Source: Planctomycetota bacterium (GTDB lineage: Bacteria; Planctomycetota; Planctomycetia; Pirellulales; Pirellulaceae). Taken from it: 6,654 nucleotides of DNA. A program made the translations under genes and the position numbers. The DNA lies in contig JAHWKS010000326.1 in the NCBI GenBank assembly GCA_019347795.1, forward strand, positions 1 to 6,654, in the 5' to 3' direction. Shown one piece after another: positions 1-6,654 of the stretch (position 1 is its first letter; each line of letters begins with the position of its first letter). The notes under the pieces were generated by a model. The model searched no databases and had not been told where the DNA came from. It saw only the letters and a list, made by a program, of their open reading frames with translations.

Positions 1-30
1 GAGGATCAGCAGTCGTAACGTGGCGTTCAT
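1..30 (-). CDS. Possible start of a further gene, cut by the window edge
   Basis: An ATG at 28-30 on the minus strand opens a frame reading MNATLRLLIL up to the edge, which looks like the beginning of a signal peptide or membrane helix. It has the same strand as all the other genes. There is no clear Shine-Dalgarno, and only ten codons are visible, so this is a guess from the hydrophobic start alone. The 70 bases between it and the small membrane protein gene (31-100) show nothing else recognisable. Confidence 0.3.
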   Translation of the reverse strand, partial: MNATLRLLIL

Positions 31-100
31 CGGGATTTCGCGGACGCAGAGTCAATCGGGAGGGGGTGGGGTTGTGGACTGTTTTGATCGTCCATGCGAG

Positions 101-322
101 TTACGGAATCGGTGCTCCATGCGTGACCATTACGCCCTCCTCGGCGGCGGTCACCCGAATCCCATGCTTTTCCAATTCCCTCGCCCTCACCTCGACCTGG
201 AATCGCATGCGTGTGTTTTGTGTGCGTAATCGAGCATGTCGATTATGATCCACCCACCATCCCAACGCGAAAGCAACGATCGTCAGGACAGCGAACAGGT
301 CGCGGAGGGTGAGCTTCGGCAT
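101..322 (-). CDS. Small single-pass membrane protein, unknown function
   Basis: 73 residues from the ATG at 320-322 to a TAA at 101-103. An in-frame ATG at 353-355 would add 11 residues (MAEKPPRPLPA), but those codons come from one arm of the inverted repeat, so I prefer the inner start. The sequence begins MPKLTLRDLFAVLTIVAFAL and continues GWWVDHNR, giving one transmembrane helix at about 6-23. A basic, helical segment follows (HARLRTQNTRMRFQVEVRAR), probably coiled-coil-like, then a short polar tail. The pattern 'LTLRDLF...ALGWWVD' resembles many short hypothetical membrane proteins of planctomycetes; no function is known to me. It lies downstream of the DUF1501 gene and may have its own promoter beyond the hairpin. 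No convincing ribosome site precedes either start. Confidence 0.65.
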   Translation of the reverse strand: MPKLTLRDLFAVLTIVAFALGWWVDHNRHARLRTQNTRMRFQVEVRARELEKHGIRVTAAEEGVMVTHGAPIP

Positions 323-330
323 CGCGGGAA

Positions 331-404
331 GGGGTCGGGGTGGTTTTTCGGCCATGGATCAGGCGATGTGGCAACGTCTTGGGCCGAAAAACCTCCCCGA
401 CCCC
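331..404. repeat. Large inverted repeat (23-bp arms, 22 pairs) between the DUF1501 gene and the small membrane protein gene
   Basis: Arms at 331-353 and 382-404 are reverse complements except for one T-T mismatch (341/394). They flank a 28-base loop. The arms contain a G/C-rich outer block, an A5/T5 tract and a GGCC inner end. The hairpin begins 12 bases after the DUF1501 stop codon, where an operon terminator would be expected, but no U-run follows the stem on either strand, so a classical intrinsic terminator is not certain. A REP-like dispersed palindrome is an alternative. The left arm overlaps the first codons of the longest reading of the small downstream gene, which argues for the shorter start of that gene. 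Confidence 0.85.
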
Positions 405-416
405 CTGCACGCCGGA

Positions 417-1865
<1,449 letters not shown>

Positions 1866-1907
1866 GAGTGATTCTCGTCGGATTGGCGAGTGCGCTGTCA
1901 ACGGCGC

Positions 1908-4900
1908 TCATCGCTTCATCATAGATTCATCCAGGTTCAGCAGGACGTTACCAACCACCGTCCACGCGGCGAGCTCGGCGATGTCTGCGTCGCCGGGCGC
2001 GGGGCCGAGCGGATCGGTCGCCAGTTCGCGGGCGGCGTCAGGCTTTTCGGCGTATTCCGAGTTCGCAGATTCATAGAGTTCAACCAGGCGATTCAGCTCG
2101 GCGTCTTGCGGATTGCGGGACAGGCACAGGCGAAAGCCGCGGCGAACGCCGTCGTGCGGAGTCTCGCCCGCGGCGATCAGTCGTCGCGCCAGCGCCTGGG
2201 CGGCTTCGACGTACACGGGATCGTTCATCGTCACCAGCGCTTGCAGCGGCGTGTTGGTGCGGCCGCGATGGATGGTGCAGACTTCACGGCTGGGAGCGTC
2301 GAAGGCGTCCATCGAGGGGTATGGCATGGAACGCCGCCACTGAGTGTACAGCCCGCGGCGATAGCGGTCGTTGCCCGGGCTGGTTTCCCAGTCGGTCGAG
2401 CCGCCGAACGCCGCCCGCAGTCCCAGCGTCGGTCGAGGCGGCTGCACCGAGGGGCCGTGCATCTCGCGGCTGAGCAGCCCCGCGGCGAAGAGCGCCTGAT
2501 CTCGCACCATCTCCGCCGAGAGGCGGAATCGCGGGCCGCGGGCCACAAGGCGATTGTCGGGATCGCGCTGGAGCAGCTCGGGCGTCACCCGCGATGACTG
2601 CCGGTACGCGGCCGAAGTGACCAGCAGCCGCAAGAGCGCCTTCACGTTCCAATCGCTGCGGACCAGCTCTGTCGCCAGCCAATCGAGCAGCTCCGGGTGC
2701 GAGGGCAGGTCGCCTTGCGTGCCGAACTCTTCGCTGGTGCGCACCAGGCCGATGCCGAAGATTTGCTCCCAATAACGGTTCACGATCACGCGGGCCGTAA
2801 GCGGGTTCTCCTCATCCACCAGCCAGCGGGCGAGTGTGAGGCGGTTCTTCGGAGCGTCGGCCGGCAACGGGTGAAACACGGCCGGGACGCCTTCGCTCAC
2901 CTCGGCGCCAGTGTCGAGGAAGTTGCCGCGAATCTGGATCTTCGTGGTGCGGCGCTGATCCGCGGAAAGCTCGCGCATGACGGGAACCGTCGTCAGCGGC
3001 TTCATCTCCGCGAGCTGCTTCTTGAGCGACGCCAGCCGGTCGCGCTGCGGCGCCAGCTCCGGTGCGATGCTGAGGTAGTGCTTCGCCACGATCGACTGCT
3101 GCGTTTCCGAACGCTGCTCGCCAGGCGCCTTCAAGATCGCCAGCACTTCCGGCGGCGTGCGGGCGAACTGCGAAGCTCGCCCGTCATCGGTCGTCGAAAT
3201 GCGAAAGCGGCCGAGCGTGTGGCGCGCGTGTTGCGAGTTGAACTCGAGCGTGACGGCAAGCGTGGCGCCGTTATCAACCTCGACCGGCGAGGCCGGAATC
3301 AGCGTTAGTTCATGCGGCTTGCCTGTTTCGGGGGCGACGGCCCAGCCTTTTTTCGCCGGATCTTCGTTATTGAGCACGTTCCCGGCCTCAAAGCCGCTTT
3401 GCGAGTGATCGGCATACGCCGCGGCGAAAGCGATCGGCCGGACGCCGCTCAAGGCCAACTCGGCGCTGGGATTGGGCGAATCCTTCACGTTCTGCTCCCA
3501 CACCACCTGGCGATCGCCGTCGAGCACCGCCACCCGGAAGTCGGCCAGGCGGGTGTGCAGGCCGTGGTCGGTGCGGTTCCAGATCGCGATGCGGTCAAGC
3601 GGCCGCTCGCTCCCCAGATCGACTTCCCACCAGGGATTGTCGGATTTGGCGGTGTGGGTTACCGACTTGGCGGCGTAGTCGCCATTGGCGTCGCCGTCGA
3701 TGGCGAGCTTCGCCGGCCCGGCGAAAGCCGTGCTGCTTTGCGTCGCCTCGCCCGCGGGCGCCACGTTCTCCGAGCCGCGGAACACCTGCACCTCGGCCAG
3801 CGAGAGGATCTTCTGCTCGCCGGGAATCTCGATCCGCACGTATCGGCCCGACAACCGCTTCTGTTCCGGCGGATACAGCGTCGCCTTGACCTGCGACAGC
3901 ACGAAATTGCCGCCGGCGTGGCCGGGCCCATTGTTCGGCAGCGTATCGTCCGTGAGCGCCTCCAGCCGCAACGCCGCGATCTTGCCGGCGGCAAGCGGAA
4001 GTTGCAGCTTAGAGACCTCGGTCTTCGCCGGAGAGGCGATCAGCACCGACGCGTCCTCGTGAATCGTCGCAGCGGCGCCAGACTTCGTCTCGACCGCGCT
4101 TGGCCGCAGCTCGCTCCAAGCCAGGTCGGCGGCGAAGGCCTCTTCCCACCGACGCTGCGCCTCCGCCAACTCCGGAGTCATTGTTTGTACCGTCGTTTCC
4201 AGCTCCTCGATCTCCGTCTGCCATTGTGCCTTTTGCCGCTTCTGCTGATCGCTGTAGAGCTCCAAGAGCGGGCTTTCATCCCGGCGGTCGGCGTCCTGCG
4301 TGTTGTTGAAGAAGGTGAAGAACTCGAAGTATTCTTCCTGCGTGATCGGGTCGTACTTGTGCGTGTGACATTGGGCACAGGCCATCGTGGCGCCCATCCA
4401 TACCGCCGCAGTCGTATTCACGCGATCCACAACCGCAACATTGCGGAACTCCTCGTCGCTGGTGCCCCCTTCATTGTTGGTAAGCGTGTTGCGATGAAAG
4501 GCGGTGGCGATTAACTGCTCTTCGGTCGCTTCGGGCAACAGGTCCCCGGCGATCTGCTCGATCGTGAACTGATCGAACGGCTTGTTCTCGTTGAACGATC
4601 GGATTACGTAATCGCGATACCTCCAGATGGTCCGCGGCGGATCGTCGGCGTAGCCGGCCGAGTCGGCGTAGCGGGCCAGGTCGAGCCACATCCGCGCCCA
4701 GTGCTCTCCGTAAGCCGGGTCGGCCAGGAGCCGATCGACCAGCCGCTCGTAGGCGTCGGGATGAGGATCGCTCACAAACGCTTCCACCTGCTCCCACGTC
4801 GGCGGCAGTCCCGTCAGGTCCATCGAGACGCGGCGGATGAGTGCGTGCCGGTCCGCCTCCGGCATCGGCTGCAAGCCTTCCCGCTCCAGCCGGGCGAGCA

Positions 4901-5372
4901 GGAAGTGATCCACTGCGGTTCGCGGCCAGGATTCATCCAACACCGCAGGCAGCGGCGGACGCTCGGGCCTGACGTACGACCAGTGCCGGGCGAACGGGGC
5001 GCCCTGACGGACCCATTCGGTCACCAGTTCGATCTCGCGCGGCGTGAGCTTCTTGCCCGCCTCGGCGGGCGGCATTCGCGAGTACTCATCCTCGCTCGTG
5101 ATGCGGAGGACCAACTCGCTTTCCTCCGGCTCGCCCGGCACGACCGCCCCATACGCCCCTTCCTGCGTGTCGAGCCGCAAATCCGCCTGTCGCTCGCTTT
5201 CATCGGGACCGTGACACTGGAAGCAGTTGTTGGACAGGATCGAGCGGATATCGCGATTGAAGTCGATCTTCCCCCCGGCGCCGTCACCAGCCGCGGCGAC
5301 GCCGGCAAAGACAACGGCCGCCAACAGCGGAAGCGTGTAACCAGCGGCGCGAGCCATCGCAAGAACGAACAT
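1908..5372 (-). CDS. Exported PSCyt1/DUF1549/DUF1553 protein with two CxxCH motifs and an inserted F5/8-type domain
   Basis: A 1154-residue protein. Residues 1-29 form a Sec signal peptide (hydrophobic 13-27, AAAG cleavage region); a second ATG at residue 6 is an equally good start, as neither has a clear ribosome site. Domains in order are: PSCyt1 (about 36-125) with CFQCH at 50-54 and a possible axial Met in SRMPP (Met100); DUF1549/PSCyt2 (about 150-360) with CAQCH at 332-336 followed by THKYDP; a charged coiled-coil-like stretch (375-412); a beta-rich insert with an F5/8-type C-like domain (about 508-628); and DUF1553/PSD1 (about 840-1105) with RWLVDEENPLTARVIVNRYW and the GRTNTPLQAL motif. 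The protein probably acts in the periplasm or at the envelope. Heme attachment at CxxCH is inferred; the biochemical role of the family is not established. It is followed after 42 bases by a DUF1501 gene, the usual planctomycete partner. Confidence 0.93.
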   Translation of the reverse strand: MFVLAMARAAGYTLPLLAAVVFAGVAAAGDGAGGKIDFNRDIRSILSNNCFQCHGPDESERQADLRLDTQEGAYGAVVPGEPEESELVLRITSEDEYSRMPPAEAGKKLTPREIELVTEWVRQGAPFARHWSYVRPERPPLPAVLDESWPRTAVDHFLLARLEREGLQPMPEADRHALIRRVSMDLTGLPPTWEQVEAFVSDPHPDAYERLVDRLLADPAYGEHWARMWLDLARYADSAGYADDPPRTIWRYRDYVIRSFNENKPFDQFTIEQIAGDLLPEATEEQLIATAFHRNTLTNNEGGTSDEEFRNVAVVDRVNTTAAVWMGATMACAQCHTHKYDPITQEEYFEFFTFFNNTQDADRRDESPLLELYSDQQKRQKAQWQTEIEELETTVQTMTPELAEAQRRWEEAFAADLAWSELRPSAVETKSGAAATIHEDASVLIASPAKTEVSKLQLPLAAGKIAALRLEALTDDTLPNNGPGHAGGNFVLSQVKATLYPPEQKRLSGRYVRIEIPGEQKILSLAEVQVFRGSENVAPAGEATQSSTAFAGPAKLAIDGDANGDYAAKSVTHTAKSDNPWWEVDLGSERPLDRIAIWNRTDHGLHTRLADFRVAVLDGDRQVVWEQNVKDSPNPSAELALSGVRPIAFAAAYADHSQSGFEAGNVLNNEDPAKKGWAVAPETGKPHELTLIPASPVEVDNGATLAVTLEFNSQHARHTLGRFRISTTDDGRASQFARTPPEVLAILKAPGEQRSETQQSIVAKHYLSIAPELAPQRDRLASLKKQLAEMKPLTTVPVMRELSADQRRTTKIQIRGNFLDTGAEVSEGVPAVFHPLPADAPKNRLTLARWLVDEENPLTARVIVNRYWEQIFGIGLVRTSEEFGTQGDLPSHPELLDWLATELVRSDWNVKALLRLLVTSAAYRQSSRVTPELLQRDPDNRLVARGPRFRLSAEMVRDQALFAAGLLSREMHGPSVQPPRPTLGLRAAFGGSTDWETSPGNDRYRRGLYTQWRRSMPYPSMDAFDAPSREVCTIHRGRTNTPLQALVTMNDPVYVEAAQALARRLIAAGETPHDGVRRGFRLCLSRNPQDAELNRLVELYESANSEYAEKPDAARELATDPLGPAPGDADIAELAAWTVVGNVLLNLDESMMKR
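3489..3851 (-). other. F5/8 type C (discoidin/fucolectin-like) domain encoded inside the PSCyt protein
   Basis: Residues about 508-628 of the PSCyt protein. SGRYVRIEIPG and LSLAEVQVF resemble the closing strands of discoidin-type domains. Then come ENVAPAGEATQSS, AIDGDANGDY, THTAKSDNPWWEVDLGSE and RIAIWNRTD, which follow the order of fucolectin/F5-8 type C domains (N-V-A..A.QSS, A-DG..., NPWWEVDLG, I.I.NR.D). Such domains usually bind glycans or other cell-surface polymers. The domain sits between the PSCyt2 and PSD1 parts rather than at an end. The ligand cannot be read from the sequence. Confidence 0.7.
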
Positions 5373-6126
5373 CTCGAAGGCGGGATGAGGAGGGAAAGCG
5401 TGAGGAAGGACCTCTTAGTATCCGCGAATCGTCGGCGCCCGTCAATGTTTTGAAGGCGGCGTGTGCGGCCAGTTTTCCTGCTGCGGCGAGGACGAAGCCG
5501 ACAACGGCGCCGATCAGGTGCGCCAGCGGGACAGGCGTGAAGCCCGAGGCGGCGGAGTTGACGAACAGCGTTTGTCCCGTGGCGTATTCATACGCTATTT
5601 TCGCAATCAAGCCCAGGAGCAATGCGGCCGGCATCACGCCGGCCAGCCGATCCCATGGCCCTACTTGCCTTCCGCGGCGAATTCCTTCCGGCAGCAACTC
5701 CGTCGCAAGCAGCGTGAAGAGCGCGGTATCCAATCCGCTCAGGCCGCGATAAGTCGTGATCGCCGGTTCGAAAAGCCAGATGCCGGCCGGAATCGCCAAG
5801 CACGAGGCTGCCAGGCAAGCCAGGAATCTTCGGCGGCTGCGACGCTCCGCGATCCATCCGAGCACCACAAACACCGCCGCATCCCAGAAGAGATGGTCGG
5901 CGTCCCAATGCGTCAGATGGCCGGTCACCAGCCGCCACCACTGACCGTCGGCCATGGCCTCCCGGTCCCATTGCATGGCGACGGCGAGTTCGGGCACAGC
6001 GAATGCCGCCAGGCAGCAGGCGAGCAAGGTCAGCGTGATCGGCGCCGCCAGGAGCAGGCGCCGCGCGCCGCCGCGGATGCGCTCGGCATCCGCGGCGGCG
6101 ATTGGTCGTTCGAGCGTCGGCATCAT
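5284..6126 (-). CDS. rrtA: Rhombosortase-like rhomboid-family intramembrane serine protease
   Basis: A 280-residue polytopic membrane protein. Features in order are a first membrane helix near 24-48, then GQWWRLVTGHLTHWDADHLF (61-80), matching the conserved 'GQ.WRL.TGH..H....H' block of rhombosortases. Several further helices follow. GLSG at 128-131 supplies the probable nucleophile Ser130 (rhomboid GxSG motif), and HLIGAVVGF near the end supplies the probable catalytic His203. The conserved part ends near residue 222, about the family's usual size. The final ~58 residues are Ser/Arg-rich, not membrane-like, and the last 30 are read from sequence that also encodes the signal peptide of the next gene. 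That tail may be a real extension, or the result of a lost stop or frameshift. Rhombosortases cleave proteins with GlyGly-CTERM tails during surface sorting. The adjacent, ATGA-coupled upstream gene ends with such a tail and is the likely substrate. A generic rhomboid protease is the main alternative. Confidence 0.8.
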   Translation of the reverse strand: MMPTLERPIAAADAERIRGGARRLLLAAPITLTLLACCLAAFAVPELAVAMQWDREAMADGQWWRLVTGHLTHWDADHLFWDAAVFVVLGWIAERRSRRRFLACLAASCLAIPAGIWLFEPAITTYRGLSGLDTALFTLLATELLPEGIRRGRQVGPWDRLAGVMPAALLLGLIAKIAYEYATGQTLFVNSAASGFTPVPLAHLIGAVVGFVLAAAGKLAAHAAFKTLTGADDSRILRGPSSRFPSSSRLRDVRSCDGSRRWLHASAVGGRCLCRRRRGW

Positions 6127-6654
6127 CCGCGCCTCCGCTCACGGCGCCGGCGAGCCGCGGCCGCCGCGGCGCCGGCCAGACCCAAGGCGAGCGCCCCGGA
6201 GAGCGGATCGAGCGCGCCGCCCCCTCCGCCGCCGGAACTTGTGATCACAAGATCCCGATTTGTCGGCGAATCGGGTTGCGACGTGAATTGTGTCGAGCTC
6301 GGAGAAGCCGCAGGCAACGGGGACGCCGCCGCATCCGTCGTCGAGGCCGGCGCCGCATCGCTCCGATCCGCCGTCTCGGGTCGCGGACCGAGCTTCGCAA
6401 TCGCCTGCTCGCGCAGCCGGTCCAGCTCGCGCCGCAGCCGCTCTTGAGCTTGCCGATCGCCTTGAACCCGCACGGCGTTGCGGCGTTCGATCTTCCACCG
6501 CTGGTACTCCGCGTCGTTCTCCAGCACCAGGAACGATGCATACGGGCTGACGATCGAGAAGCCCTCGCACAGCCGCACGATCTCGGCTTGATGCTTCCTG
6601 GCGACGCCGCTCGCCCGCTCGTCGGCGAGCAAGCGATCGACCCGCCGCCAGGCC
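6123..6654 (-). CDS. VIT/vWA-type surface protein, C-terminal part, with GlyGly-CTERM-like tail (5' end outside window)
   Basis: Open from the window edge to a TGA at 6123-6125, so 176 C-terminal residues are visible. The frame runs upstream past the TTG at 6630-6632, so that codon is internal. Numbering from the edge, residues 24-45 read like the end of VIT-plus-von-Willebrand-A proteins: EIVRLCEGFSIVSPYASFLV, close to the usual 'EIVRLA..YGIVTPYTSFLVLE' ending. A charged Arg/Glu-rich helix follows (about 50-88), then a Ser/Thr/Pro/Ala linker (about 90-138). Next come six glycines (141-146), a weakly hydrophobic Ala/Leu segment (147-167) and a cluster of seven Arg with one Glu (168-175). This layout fits a protein exported by Sec, held by its C-terminal helix and processed at the Gly run. 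The VIT and vWA domains lie outside the window, so the family call rests on the C-terminal motif. The next gene, a rhombosortase-like protease, overlaps by 4 bases and is the likely processing enzyme. Confidence 0.78.
   Translation of the reverse strand, partial: AWRRVDRLLADERASGVARKHQAEIVRLCEGFSIVSPYASFLVLENDAEYQRWKIERRNAVRVQGDRQAQERLRRELDRLREQAIAKLGPRPETADRSDAAPASTTDAAASPLPAASPSSTQFTSQPDSPTNRDLVITSSGGGGGGALDPLSGALALGLAGAAAAAARRRRERRRG
6126..6233 (-). other. GlyGly-CTERM-like C-terminal sorting signal (Gly6, hydrophobic helix, Arg cluster)
   Basis: These are the last 36 codons of the VIT/vWA-type protein. They encode, in order, six consecutive Gly, the segment ALDPLSGALALGLAG followed by an alanine run, then RRRRERRRG at the extreme C-terminus. 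The three-part plan of Gly motif, one transmembrane helix and a basic cluster ending the protein is that of GlyGly-CTERM, the established substrate signal of rhombosortases. The helix is rich in Ala and small residues, so it is only moderately hydrophobic, a property that suits rhomboid substrates. The assignment is strengthened by the protease gene immediately downstream. Alternatives are another tripartite tail type such as MYXO-CTERM (less likely, no Cys) or a plain C-terminal anchor. Confidence 0.75.
6132..6136 (-). promoter_or_regulatory. Shine-Dalgarno GGAGG for the rhombosortase-like gene, inside the preceding coding sequence
   Basis: On the minus strand GGAGG lies 5 bases before the ATG at 6126 and 8 bases before a second in-frame ATG at 6123. 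It is embedded in Arg codons of the upstream protein's basic tail. The upstream stop and downstream start share ATGA (6123-6126). Together these suggest translational coupling of substrate and protease. The 8-base spacing is the more usual one, so the second ATG may be the true start; the difference is one residue. Confidence 0.6.

Noticed and set aside
1866..1901. TTG start adding 12 residues to the DUF1501 protein
   Set aside because: The family normally begins just before the twin-arginine leader, which fits the ATG at 1865. The extra residues look like intergenic sequence.
3312..4514. 400-codon open frame on the plus strand opposite the PSCyt gene
   Set aside because: It is a mirror of strongly GC-biased codons in a recognisable gene. 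The product is Arg/Leu-rich, low in complexity and shows no domain.
6126..6233. LPxTG or PEP-CTERM sorting signal at the end of the VIT/vWA-type protein
   Set aside because: There is no LPxTG-like motif or Pro-Glu-Pro before the helix. The Gly run plus the neighbouring rhomboid protease favours GlyGly-CTERM.
5461..6447. 328-codon open frame on the plus strand opposite the protease and VIT/vWA genes
   Set aside because: It crosses two real genes in antisense. Its Gln/Arg/Ala-rich product has no recognisable motif.
6630..6632. TTG as the start of the VIT/vWA-type gene
   Set aside because: The frame remains open to the window edge (AWRRVDR before it) and the upstream residues fit the family, so the gene is simply truncated by the window.

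Overview
This GC-rich window looks like the chromosome of a planctomycete, probably of the Pirellulales type. The evidence is a PSCyt1/PSCyt2/PSD1 (DUF1549-DUF1553) cytochrome-like protein followed directly by a Tat-exported DUF1501 protein, a pairing characteristic of Planctomycetota. A very short 'LTLRDLF...ALGWWVD' membrane protein and generally weak Shine-Dalgarno signals fit the same assignment. Taxonomy is inferred from gene content only.

Every gene I support lies on the minus strand, so transcription runs from the right end of the window to the left. In that order they are: (1) the C-terminal part of a VIT/von Willebrand A-type protein (6654-6123, 5' end outside the window), ending in a Gly-rich, hydrophobic and Arg-rich tail that resembles a GlyGly-CTERM sorting signal; (2) a rhomboid-family intramembrane serine protease resembling rhombosortase (6126-5284), whose start overlaps the previous stop by ATGA and has a good Shine-Dalgarno; (3) a large exported PSCyt1/DUF1549/DUF1553 protein with two CxxCH motifs and an embedded F5/8 type C-like domain (5372-1908); (4) a DUF1501 protein of the alkaline-phosphatase/sulfatase-like superfamily with a twin-arginine leader (1865-417); (5) a near-perfect 23-bp inverted repeat (331-404); (6) a small single-pass membrane protein (322-101); and (7) possibly the first ten codons of another gene at the left edge (30-1).

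Two functional units can be proposed. The first is a substrate-protease pair: the VIT/vWA protein carries the sorting tail, and the translationally coupled rhomboid protease would cleave it near the Gly run and release or transfer it at the cell surface. The second is the PSCyt-DUF1501 pair, an envelope-associated module that is very common in planctomycetes and whose biochemical role is not settled. The putative substrate-rhombosortase pair is the most interesting item here. The next most interesting are the overlong tail of the protease, which runs 89 nt into the next gene, and the large inverted repeat between the DUF1501 gene and the small membrane protein.

No tRNA, rRNA, CRISPR array or transposase gene was seen. 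There is no gene-free stretch longer than 300 bases. The longest non-coding pieces are 323-416, which contains the inverted repeat, and 31-100, where nothing specific was recognised.
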